5,979 bases of DNA from JBOGEB01 sp050743125. GTDB lineage: Bacteria > Actinomycetota > Nitriliruptoria > Euzebyales > Egibacteraceae. Below are positions 1-5,584 of this stretch, piece after piece. The translations under genes and the position numbers were made by a program. The stretch is from NCBI GenBank assembly GCA_050743125.1, contig JBOGEB010000236.1, positions 1 through 5,979 of the forward strand, written 5' to 3'. The notes under the pieces were generated by a model, which had not been told where the DNA came from, ran no database searches, and worked only from the letters and a program-made list of their open reading frames with translations. How positions within the stretch are numbered: the stretch's first letter is position 1; each line of letters starts with the position of its first letter.

Positions 1-335
1 TATGTCGACCCGGGTCCTTACCGGCGCAGATCCTTCACTCGGACGAAGCGTTCACCTGTAGACAGGGTTTGGGCGTGCTCCGGTTCTACCCGGAGGCATC
101 GACGCCGCAGGCCGTACCGATGCGCGGGGCGGCACCGGCCCGGCTTGTGGTTCCGGCCGGTGGCTTCGGGGTCGTGGGCGTGCTCGTGGCCGCGCTCGTC
201 GGCCTTCCGACTGCACGGCACGCGGCCGTGACAGCGGTTTCGTCGGCCACGCTCCTCGATGGCCGCCAGCCTGGTGGCGCTCAACCCCGAGCCGCGCGGC
301 CTGCGCAGTCCGCCGCGCGGTTGTCAAACCTGTGC
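1..335. other. Left flank without a recognisable gene
   Basis: I recognise no protein family here on either strand. Frames are open in several directions, as expected for DNA this GC-rich. The best candidate is a minus-strand ORF at 18-284 (88 codons, TTG start, TAA stop). Roughly 80% of its codons end in G or C, and it lies 51 bases downstream of the DUF2203 stop on the same strand, so it could be a second gene of that transcript or a piece of a longer broken one. Its product is rich in Arg, His and Glu with no motif I can name, and it lacks an obvious ribosome binding site. I therefore do not call it a gene. Confidence 0.3.
291..320 (-). terminator. Palindrome cluster, possible terminator of the DUF2203 gene
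   Basis: Two copies of GCCGCGCGG (291-299 and 312-320) flank the self-complementary octamer CTGCGCAG (301-308). CCGCGCGG is itself palindromic, so the two copies can pair as an 8-bp GC stem around a 13-base loop. The cluster begins 16 bases past the DUF2203 stop on the minus strand, where a terminator would be expected. There is no T-run after the stem, so intrinsic termination is uncertain. It may only be palindromic GC-rich DNA. Confidence 0.25.
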
Positions 336-704
336 TCAGGCCGGCGGGTCGATCAGGGGGGTCCGGCCAGCGAAGCCGTCCTCCGGCCAGTGCCAGAACG
401 CCACCGCGGGCTCGCCGAGCACCCAGCAGAGCCAATAGGGGCGCCCGCTCGGTGACCGCGCCGGAAAGTCCACGAGTCCGGCCTGGGCGTCGCGGACGAC
501 GATCCCTTCGGCGGCGAGCTCACGTACCGCGGCATCCAGCGCCTCCGTCGAATCGTCCGGCTGCAGGTGCCCGTTGGTCGCGACCTGCTGCGCGACGCGC
601 TCGACGCGCTCGCGGGCCTTTGTGGCCGCGTCGCGCATACGTCGCACGACCGCCCCGACCCGTGGCAGCGCGGCGTTCGCCTCGTCGACCGTCCAGTAGC
701 GCAT
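336..704 (-). CDS. DUF2203 family protein
   Basis: This is a complete 122-residue protein of the DUF2203 family, small bacterial proteins of unknown function, usually cytosolic. The family signature is clear: an N-terminal YWTVDEANAALP segment (residues 3-14), a helical Arg/Glu-rich middle (about 18-65), then GLVDFPA (76-82), and a Trp-rich C-terminal block with LGEPAVAFWHWPEDGFAGR (96-114). Length matches the family. The ATG at 702-704 is chosen because the start-proximal TVDEANALLP-like segment is conserved. No strong Shine-Dalgarno sequence is visible. It diverges from the mcrB-like gene. Its first 40 bases lie inside the left copy of a long direct repeat, so a 13-codon fragment of its 5' end reappears at 4383-4422. 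The gene itself looks intact and is probably part of the ancestral locus. The family call is firm; the biochemical role is unknown. Confidence 0.85.
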   Translation of the reverse strand: MRYWTVDEANAALPRVGAVVRRMRDAATKARERVERVAQQVATNGHLQPDDSTEALDAAVRELAAEGIVVRDAQAGLVDFPARSPSGRPYWLCWVLGEPAVAFWHWPEDGFAGRTPLIDPPA

Positions 705-781
705 ACCGCCATCGTAGAAGCGTTATCCACAGCCGAGGTGATGAGGGCAGCGGGCCGGCCCACAAGACGCACTATTGCCCC
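705..781. promoter_or_regulatory. Divergent intergenic region with a perfect DnaA-box match (left copy)
   Basis: This 77-bp spacer separates the divergent starts of DUF2203 and the mcrB-like gene, so it should hold promoters for both. It contains TTATCCACA (723-731), an exact match to the DnaA-box consensus, and the 10-bp palindrome GGGCCGGCCC (752-761). I see no convincing sigma-70-type -35/-10 pair. The CACTAT just before the plus-strand ATG could be the -10 of a nearly leaderless transcript, which would fit the missing Shine-Dalgarno sequence. In this copy the mcrB-like gene is broken, so transcription from here would run on into the restriction-modification gene. The same spacer recurs unchanged at 4423-4499. 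Confidence 0.4.
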
Positions 782-992
782 ATGGCACTCATACCTGGAA
801 CAGGGCGAGAACCCACCTACGCCGCGGCGGCACACTTCGTCGCCCAGGCGCTCGGCACGCCCGGCAGCCTGTTCTCACCAGGCCGACCTGTCCGCGAGGA
901 CCAAACGGCGTCTCGTCGCCGAGACGCTCGCCCGGTCCCCCAACCCGCCCGCCGTGCCGGCGGCGCTCGACGCCGCGCTCGACGGCGGCATC
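782..992 (+). pseudogene. Remnant of McrB-type N-terminal domain gene, 173 bp deleted
   Basis: The first 35 codons (ATG at 782) are identical to the ORF starting at 4500, up to the family motif LFSPGRP. There the 173-bp deletion removes codons for about residues 37-93 and shifts the frame. The downstream homologous piece (LSARTKRR...LDAALDGGI) follows in another frame until 992, where similarity to the right copy stops. The shifted reading frame from the ATG runs to 1093 and overlaps the start of the restriction-modification gene. No functional product is expected. It is best read as the left-hand leftover of a duplicated target gene. Confidence 0.85.
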
Positions 993-1041
993 CCACGGTC
1001 GCGGTCATCGCTCGGCAGAGAGACGCTTCACGCGCGGCCAG

Positions 1042-1074
1042 TGCCGATCCCCCTCAGACTGAGCGGGATCGGCA
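1042..1074. promoter_or_regulatory. 33-bp near-perfect palindrome at the RM gene start
   Basis: The 16-base arm TGCCGATCCCCCTCAG (1042-1057) faces CTGAGCGGGATCGGCA (1059-1074) around a single central A at 1058. Fifteen of 16 pairs match; the exception is C1052 opposite C1064. It ends three bases before the ATG at 1078 and covers the only purine-rich stretch (GAGCGGGA, 1061-1068) that could serve as its ribosome binding site. As DNA it would suit a dimeric repressor or controller protein, or autoregulation by the enzyme itself. As RNA it would form a 14-bp hairpin (one mismatch) with loop AGACU that hides the ribosome binding site. Either way it probably limits expression of this potentially toxic gene. 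No controller gene is visible nearby. Confidence 0.7.
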
Positions 1075-1077
1075 ACA

Positions 1078-4000
1078 ATGCCCAACGTCATGACTGACCT
1101 CCGGGCGCTCGTCTCGTCGTTGGCCGATCGCACGGCTGCTCGTACCGAGGCGATGGTGCAAGCCGAGGTGCGACAGCTGCTGCTCGACGCGCCGCTTGGC
1201 CTTGACGAGGAGCACGTCGTCGTGCTGGAAGCGCCGGTCGGCGATAGCCGCCGGATCGACGTCGAGGTCGGGTTCACGGTCATCGAGGTCAAGAAGGACC
1301 TGCGCCCAGGCAGAGTACGGGTCGAGGCGGAGGCGCAGCTCGCGGGCTACGTGCGTGCGCGCACCGACACGCTCGGCCAGCGGTATGTGGGGGTGCTTAC
1401 CGACGGGGCCGACTGGCGGGCGTACCACCTGCGGGACGGTGAGCTCGTCGAGGCCGCGGTGATCACCGTGGCGGCGTCTCAGCCGGACGTCGACGGGCTG
1501 CTGGTCTGGCTCGAGGGTGTGCTGGCGACCTCGCAAGGGCTCCGCCCGACGCCCGGAGAGGTCGCCCGGCGGCTCGGCGCGTCGAGCAGCTCACACTCTC
1601 TGGACCGCGCGAGCCTCGAGGCGCTGTACGCCGAGCACGGCCAGGCGCCGTCGGTGCAGCTCAAGCGCAAGCTTTGGGCGCGCCTGCTCACGACCGCGTT
1701 GGGAACGCAGTTCCAGGACTCGGACGAGCTGTTCCTGGAGCACACGCTGCTCGTCAACAGCGCGGAGATCATCGCCCACGCCGTGCTCGGCCTGGACGTT
1801 GCGACGCTGGCCCCGGCGTCGCTGCTGGGTGGGCTCCAGTTCGAGATCGCCCAGATCACCGGTGTGGTCGAGGCTGACTTCTTCGACTGGGTGCTCGAGG
1901 TGCCTGGCGGCGAGGGGTTCGTCCGGTCGCTGGCCCGCCGCCTCGCTCGGTTCGAGTGGGGCCAAGTCGAGCACGACGTGCTGAAGGTCCTCTACGAGTC
2001 CGTCATCGGGGCAGAGACGCGCAAGAGGCTCGGCGAGTACTACACCCCCGACTGGCTGGCTGAGCACATGGTCGCCAGTGTGGTGACCGACCCGCTCGCC
2101 GAGCGGGTTCTCGACCCGGCCTGCGGTTCCGGAACGTTCCTGTTTCACGCGGTCCGCCGCTTCCTGACCGCTGCCGAAGACGCCGGGCTGCCGCTCTCCG
2201 ACACGCTCGACCGGCTGACCAACCGTGTGATCGGCGTCGATCTCCACCCGGTCGCCGTCGCGCTCGCCCGGGTGACGTACCTGCTGGCGATCGGACGGGG
2301 GCGGCTGACCGACCGGACGCGAGGACCCGTCGGCGTGCCGGTCTACCTCGGCGACTCGGTGCAGTGGCAGCAGCGGCTGGACCTGTACACCGCGGAGCAT
2401 CTGGTGATTCCCACGGACGACGACATGGAGCTGTTCGCATCCGAGCTGCGGTTTCCCGATCACCTGCTCACGGACCCCGGACGGTTCGATCGGCTCGTCG
2501 CCGAGCTGGCTGCTCGGGCTTCGCAGAAGGCGTCGGGCGCGCCTGTGCCCGCGCTCGACTCGATGTTCGAGCGGCTTGCGATCCATCTCGACGATCAGGC
2601 CGCGGTCACCGCAACGTTCGAGGTGCTGTGTCGGCTCCATGAGGAGGGGCGCGACCATATCTGGGGCTACTACGTCCGCAATCTCGCGCGCCCCGCGTGG
2701 CTGTCCCGCCCGGGAAACCGCGTCGACGTGCTGATCGGCAATCCTCCATGGCTGGCGTATCGGCACATGCCCGCCGAGATGCAGCGGGTCTTTCGTCGCA
2801 TGTGCGACTCGCGCGGTCTGTGGCACGGCGCGACGGTCGCCACCCACCAGGACCTTTCCGGGCTGTTCGTCGCCCGCGTGACGCAACAGTATCTGCGCGT
2901 CAACGGTCGGTTCGCGTTCGTGATGCCCAACGCCGCGCTCGACCGTCACCAGTTCGAAGGCTTTCGCACCGGTCTGTTCCCAGACCCCGCTGAGCCCACG
3001 GCCGTCGCCTTTGACGTCCCGTGGGATCTGCGACGCCTGCGACCGCACTTCTTCCCGCGTGCCTCCGCGGTCGTGCTCGGCCGCCGCGTCACCCTTGACG
3101 CGCACCGGCCCATGCCGCCTCGAGCCGAACGGTGGGAGGGCCGGCTGACCGAGCCGAACGCACCCTGGTCCGGTGTCGCAGCCGAGCTCTCGATCGCCGC
3201 CGGCGCTCTGGAGATCGCCCAGGAACGCTCGACCTCGCCATACGCGCGGCGGTTCGCGCAAGGCGCCACCGTCGTGCCGCGCGTCCTGTTCGTCGTCGAG
3301 GACCAGCCCATGAGCCCGCTCGGGATCGCGGCTGGCGTGCGCGTGGTTCGATCCGCGCGCAGCGTCTACGAGAAGCCGCCGTGGAAGGACCTCGAGCCGC
3401 TCCACGGTGTCGTCGAGTCCGACTTCATCAGACCCCTGCTGCTCGGCGAGCACGTGCTCCCACACCGCGCGCTGCCCCCGAAGCAGTGTGTGGTGCCGTG
3501 GGAACGGAACCGGCTCCTGAGCGGCGACAGCTCGCGGATCGACCTGTATCCGCGGCTCGCTGAATGGTGGCGGGAAGCCGAGCGGCTGTGGCTCGCGCAC
3601 CGCTCGAGCGAGAGGCTCACGCTGCTCGAGCGCCTCGACTACCGGCGAGGCTTCAGCAACCAGCTCCCCGCGCTCTCTCAGCGGGTCGTGTACTCGAAGG
3701 CTGGGATGCACTTGGCGGTCGCCCGCGTCACCGACGCGACTGCGGTGATCGACCACAAGCTGTACTGGGCCGCAGCCGCGGACGGAGCCGAGGCGCTGTA
3801 CCTGTGCGCGATCCTCAACAGCCCGCTCGTCACCGAGCTGCTGCGACCGCTCCAGTCCTACGGCAAGGACGAGCGGGACATCGACAAATACGTCTGGCAG
3901 CTACCGATCCCGCTGTTCAACCCAAACAACGCCGCCCACCAACGTCTCACGGAGCTCGGCCGCAAGGCCGAGGAGGAGATCGCTGCGCTGCCACTGGACC

Positions 4001-4110
4001 ACAAGGCTCATTTCTCCGCCTCGAGGCGCCGTGTCCGCCGGCACCTCGCCGAGTCAGAGGTCGGGAGGGAGATCGACGAGCTGGTCGCCCAACTCCTACG
4101 CGCTCCATAG
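1078..4110 (+). CDS. Type IIG-like restriction enzyme / N6-adenine DNA methyltransferase
   Basis: This is a complete 1010-residue single-chain restriction-modification protein. It probably recognises one DNA sequence, methylates adenine at N6 using S-adenosylmethionine, and cleaves unmodified DNA. The N-terminal domain (about 20-150) carries a PD-(D/E)xK-like nuclease signature: D61 followed by E70-V-K72 in IDVEV...VIEVKK. A helical linker (about 180-310) leads to the gamma-class methyltransferase: motif X-like KRLGEYYTPDWLAEHM (316-331), SAM-binding DPACGSGTF (346-354), IGVDLHP (385-391), and catalytic NPPW (555-558) with a long segment before it. The C-terminal part (about 720-950) should be the target recognition domain; it contains the family-typical AILNSPLV (911-918) and KYVWQLPIP (937-945). 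Length and order match Eco57I-type IIG enzymes, which need no separate R or S subunit, and none is present. ATG 1078 is preferred over ATG 1090 because only 1078 has a purine-rich site upstream. Specificity cannot be read from sequence. A methyltransferase-only role is possible if the nuclease domain is inactive. Confidence 0.88.
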   Translation: MPNVMTDLRALVSSLADRTAARTEAMVQAEVRQLLLDAPLGLDEEHVVVLEAPVGDSRRIDVEVGFTVIEVKKDLRPGRVRVEAEAQLAGYVRARTDTLGQRYVGVLTDGADWRAYHLRDGELVEAAVITVAASQPDVDGLLVWLEGVLATSQGLRPTPGEVARRLGASSSSHSLDRASLEALYAEHGQAPSVQLKRKLWARLLTTALGTQFQDSDELFLEHTLLVNSAEIIAHAVLGLDVATLAPASLLGGLQFEIAQITGVVEADFFDWVLEVPGGEGFVRSLARRLARFEWGQVEHDVLKVLYESVIGAETRKRLGEYYTPDWLAEHMVASVVTDPLAERVLDPACGSGTFLFHAVRRFLTAAEDAGLPLSDTLDRLTNRVIGVDLHPVAVALARVTYLLAIGRGRLTDRTRGPVGVPVYLGDSVQWQQRLDLYTAEHLVIPTDDDMELFASELRFPDHLLTDPGRFDRLVAELAARASQKASGAPVPALDSMFERLAIHLDDQAAVTATFEVLCRLHEEGRDHIWGYYVRNLARPAWLSRPGNRVDVLIGNPPWLAYRHMPAEMQRVFRRMCDSRGLWHGATVATHQDLSGLFVARVTQQYLRVNGRFAFVMPNAALDRHQFEGFRTGLFPDPAEPTAVAFDVPWDLRRLRPHFFPRASAVVLGRRVTLDAHRPMPPRAERWEGRLTEPNAPWSGVAAELSIAAGALEIAQERSTSPYARRFAQGATVVPRVLFVVEDQPMSPLGIAAGVRVVRSARSVYEKPPWKDLEPLHGVVESDFIRPLLLGEHVLPHRALPPKQCVVPWERNRLLSGDSSRIDLYPRLAEWWREAERLWLAHRSSERLTLLERLDYRRGFSNQLPALSQRVVYSKAGMHLAVARVTDATAVIDHKLYWAAAADGAEALYLCAILNSPLVTELLRPLQSYGKDERDIDKYVWQLPIPLFNPNNAAHQRLTELGRKAEEEIAALPLDHKAHFSASRRRVRRHLAESEVGREIDELVAQLLRAP

Positions 4111-4140
4111 GGCCTGACAACGCAAGCGAGTACAGGCCTT
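4111..4140 (+). terminator. Weak hairpin directly after the RM gene
   Basis: GGCCTG (4111-4116) begins on the base after the TAG stop and pairs with CAGGCC (4133-4138), closing a 16-base loop. A4109 and T4140 could extend the stem across a G-T wobble pair. There is no T-run beyond TT, so this would be a weak intrinsic terminator at best. It is the only candidate I see between the restriction-modification gene and the tandem repeat. Confidence 0.25.
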
Positions 4141-4154
4141 CCGGAATTTCATGG

Positions 4155-4241
4155 CGAGGATCTGGGTGCCCAAGGTCGAGGATCTGGGTGCCCAAGGTCG
4201 AGGATCTGGGTGCCCAAGGTCGAGGATCTGGGTGCCCCAAG
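4155..4241. repeat. 22-bp tandem repeat, about four units
   Basis: Three exact units of 22 bp occupy 4155-4176, 4177-4198 and 4199-4220. A fourth begins at 4221, matches for 17 bases, then gains an extra C and decays. Each unit starts CGAGGATCTGGGTGCCC and ends AAGGT. Each contains one GATC and the short hairpin core TGGGTGCCCA. The units touch, so this is not a CRISPR array. Because 22 is not a multiple of three, the reading frame rotates with each unit, which argues against a protein repeat. The period is about two helical turns, so a protein could bind every unit on one face, but no binding protein is known here. It lies inside the presumed inserted segment, before its right edge. Confidence 0.95.
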
Positions 4242-4382
4242 CGCAGGGTGAGCGCCGCATGGCTGGAGCAGCCCGCGCCTCCTTGGCGCTCCCGAGGCGC
4301 TCCCGAAGCCCCAATGCCACTCTCGCCAACGCTTCGCGGTCGCCGGGTCGTGCCTCGGGGTCGGCTCACGGCTGCTCGAGCA
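4242..4382. other. Non-coding remainder of the inserted segment
   Basis: This stretch joins the tandem repeat to the right copy of the long direct repeat. I see no gene in it. GGCGCTCCCGA-like words recur around 4284-4308, a minor local repetition. Minus-strand frames are open but resemble no family I know. The last 12 bases begin a 14-bp perfect palindrome, GCTGCTCGAGCAGC (4371-4384), whose final two bases are the first two of the right repeat copy, so the duplication boundary falls within it. Confidence 0.5.
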
Positions 4383-4422
4383 GCAGCGCGGCGTTCGCCT
4401 CGTCGACCGTCCAGTAGCGCAT
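4383..4422 (-). pseudogene. 13-codon remnant of the DUF2203 gene 5' end
   Basis: The minus strand from 4422 down to 4383 is identical to the first 40 bases of the DUF2203 gene, including its ATG and the start of the TVDEANAALP segment. It then breaks off at the repeat boundary. It is a fragment left by duplication, with no expected function. It shows which side of the locus was copied: the duplicated block began inside DUF2203 and extended into the mcrB-like gene. Confidence 0.9.
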
Positions 4423-4499
4423 ACCGCCATCGTAGAAGCGTTATCCACAGCCGAGGTGATGAGGGCAGCGGGCCGGCCCACAAGACGCACTATTGCCCC
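4423..4499. promoter_or_regulatory. Divergent promoter region, right copy, upstream of the mcrB-like ORF
   Basis: This is an identical copy of the 705-781 spacer, with TTATCCACA at 4441-4449 and GGGCCGGCCC at 4470-4479. Here it sits upstream of the intact mcrB-like ORF and is presumably its native promoter. No Shine-Dalgarno sequence precedes the ATG at 4500, so translation may be leaderless. Promoter elements are not clear enough to assign. Confidence 0.4.
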
Positions 4500-5279
4500 A
4501 TGGCACTCATACCTGGAACAGGGCGAGAACCCACCTACGCCGCGGCGGCACACTTCGTCGCCCAGGCGCTCGGCACGCCCGGCAGCCTGTTCTCACCAGG
4601 CCGACCGGTCTGGAGGCCGCAGGTCCTCGCAGACCTCCGCTCACGACACGCCCACGCGACCGACGCGTTCGGCGACGGCTTCCAAACCCGCTGGGCCCGG
4701 CGGCTCGACGGCGCGCCGGCCGACAGCGTGCAGCTCGCCGCCGAGATCTTCTACGTCCACATCCTCTTCGCGACAGACCTGTCCGCGAGGACCAAACGGC
4801 GTGTCGTCGCCGAGACGCTCGCCCGGTCCCCCAACCCGCCCGCCGTGCCGGCGGCGCTCGACGCCGCGCTCGACGGCGGCATCGCCCGCACGGGCATGGC
4901 GTTCAAGCTGCGCCGGATGTCCCAGCTCGGGCTGCTCGTCGAGGTGGCCCACCAGTGGTGGCAGCTCACTGGGCAGGACCGCGCCGCCGCCCTCGACGAC
5001 CCGTGGGCGTTCAAGGCCTGGCTGCACGAAGTCCCGCACGACGGCGCCCAGGCGCAGCGAGAGGCGCTCCTCCACCTCGTGCATCCCGCCACGTTCGAGC
5101 CGATCATCTCCGCCAGCGTCAAACAACGAATCGTCCACGCGCTCAGCCGCCATGTGCCAGCCGGCGTGGACGACGTCGATGCCGCGCTGGCGGGGATTCG
5201 CGCTGCCCTGGAGCGGCGCCACGGCCAGGGCTTTCAGTTCATCGATCCAGTGATCGAATCCCTCTGGAGACCAGAATGA
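4500..5279 (+). CDS. McrB-type N-terminal domain protein lacking the AAA+ GTPase
   Basis: This 259-residue product resembles the N-terminal region of large AAA+ proteins annotated as McrB-like 5-methylcytosine-specific restriction GTPases. Family-like blocks are LFSPGRPVW (30-38), VQLAAEIFYVHIL (77-89), LDAALDGGIARTG (120-132), DDPWAFKAWLHEVP (166-179), QREALLHLVHPATFEPIIS (186-204) and GFQFIDPVIESLW (244-256). In the full proteins this region precedes the nucleotide-binding domain. Here the frame ends at TGA (5277-5279) with no Walker A motif, and an antitoxin gene begins seven bases later. It is therefore either a truncated, probably inactive gene or a stand-alone domain acting with a partner elsewhere. 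The ATG at 4500 is the only in-frame start near the conserved N-terminus. The frame is also open upstream to 3564, but that part overlaps the restriction-modification gene and is not coding. The family link rests on remembered motif patterns. Confidence 0.65.
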   Translation: MALIPGTGREPTYAAAAHFVAQALGTPGSLFSPGRPVWRPQVLADLRSRHAHATDAFGDGFQTRWARRLDGAPADSVQLAAEIFYVHILFATDLSARTKRRVVAETLARSPNPPAVPAALDAALDGGIARTGMAFKLRRMSQLGLLVEVAHQWWQLTGQDRAAALDDPWAFKAWLHEVPHDGAQAQREALLHLVHPATFEPIISASVKQRIVHALSRHVPAGVDDVDAALAGIRAALERRHGQGFQFIDPVIESLWRPE

Positions 5280-5286
5280 TCCGGGT

Positions 5287-5579
5287 ATGCGCCAGCTCGT
5301 CGCCCGAATCGACGACGACCTCCACGCCCGGCTCAAGGCCCGCGCCCTGGCCGAGCATCGTTCGCTCACGCCCTCGTGACGGAGGCGCTCGAGGCCGTCG
5401 TCGCCCGTCCCATCGACAAGGCCGCCGGCCTGCGCCGAAGGATCACCAGGGCTGGTCTGGCCGCCCAGACGCCACGGCCGCCCGGTCAGGCGCTGGATCC
5501 TGAGCAGCTTCGCGCGCTCACGCGCGGCAAGGGCACGGTGAGCGACCTTCTGGAACTCCAGCGTCAGGAGCGGGGGTGA
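5287..5579 (+). pseudogene. vapB: VapB/FitA-type antitoxin with a one-base frameshift
   Basis: Starting at ATG 5287 the sequence reads MRQLVARIDDDLHARLKARA and on to HRSLT, a ribbon-helix-helix antitoxin N-terminus of the FitA/VapB kind. It then hits TGA at 5377-5379 after 30 codons. The expected continuation (ALVTEALEAVVARPIDKAAGLRRR) is present from about 5370 in another frame and runs to TGA at 5577-5579, ending in a DLLELQRQERG tail typical of the toxin-binding end. One missing base near 5368-5373 (ACGCCCTCG where ACGGCCCTCG would restore frame) explains it. This is either a true inactivating mutation or a sequencing or assembly error. If repaired, the protein would be about 97 residues, normal for the family, and would bind both the downstream toxin and its own promoter. 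Confidence 0.75.
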
Positions 5580-5584
5580 GACCA

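Larger units (their letters stand above)
665..992 (+). repeat. Left copy of long direct repeat flanking the RM gene (internally deleted)
   Basis: Positions 665-888 match 4383-4606 at a constant offset of 3718. Positions 889-992 match 4780-4883 at an offset of 3891. The only substitution I found by eye is C912 against G4803. The change in offset means this copy lacks 173 bp present in the right copy. The break falls on GACC, which occurs at both ends of the missing segment (4603-4606 and 4776-4779), as expected for a microhomology-mediated deletion. The repeat holds the 5' end of the DUF2203 gene, the divergent intergenic region and the start of the mcrB-like gene. With its partner it brackets the restriction-modification gene, suggesting target duplication when that gene arrived. 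Confidence 0.95.
4383..4883 (+). repeat. Right copy of long direct repeat flanking the RM gene (full length)
   Basis: This is the 501-bp undeleted partner of 665-992. It contains the first 13 codons of DUF2203 on the minus strand, the whole divergent spacer and the first 128 codons of the mcrB-like ORF. The two copies share the same orientation and near identity, so the duplication is recent or is kept alike by gene conversion. Homologous recombination between them would delete the restriction-modification gene and leave one copy, restoring a plausible ancestral locus. Confidence 0.95.

Noticed and set aside
69..455. Plus-strand ORF with a hydrophobic stretch, possible membrane protein
   Set aside because: It overlaps the end of the well-supported DUF2203 gene on the other strand. 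It has no ribosome binding site, and its Ala/Val/Gly-rich segment is what GC-rich shadow frames usually give.
723..731. Perfect DnaA box TTATCCACA (also at 4441-4449) as sign of a replication origin
   Set aside because: There is only one box per spacer, and it is doubled merely because the region was duplicated. No box cluster, AT-rich unwinding region, dnaA or dnaN gene is present. A regulatory role remains possible but is unsupported.
1591..3756. Very long open frame (721 codons) on the minus strand opposite the RM gene
   Set aside because: It is the antisense shadow of a gene with strongly G/C-biased third positions. Its translation has no recognisable motif and it lies wholly within a gene with firm motif evidence.
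4155..4241. CRISPR array
   Set aside because: The 22-bp units abut one another without spacers and no cas gene is near.
3564..4499. Upstream in-frame extension of the mcrB-like ORF into the RM gene
   Set aside because: The frame happens to be open, but it overlaps the 3' part of the RM gene, crosses the non-coding tandem repeat and resembles nothing. The conserved domain begins after ATG 4500, and the same ATG exists in the left copy.
5376..5579. Independent small gene starting at GTG 5376
   Set aside because: Its sequence is the direct continuation of the antitoxin begun at 5287, in a frame one base away, so it is the second half of a frameshifted gene.
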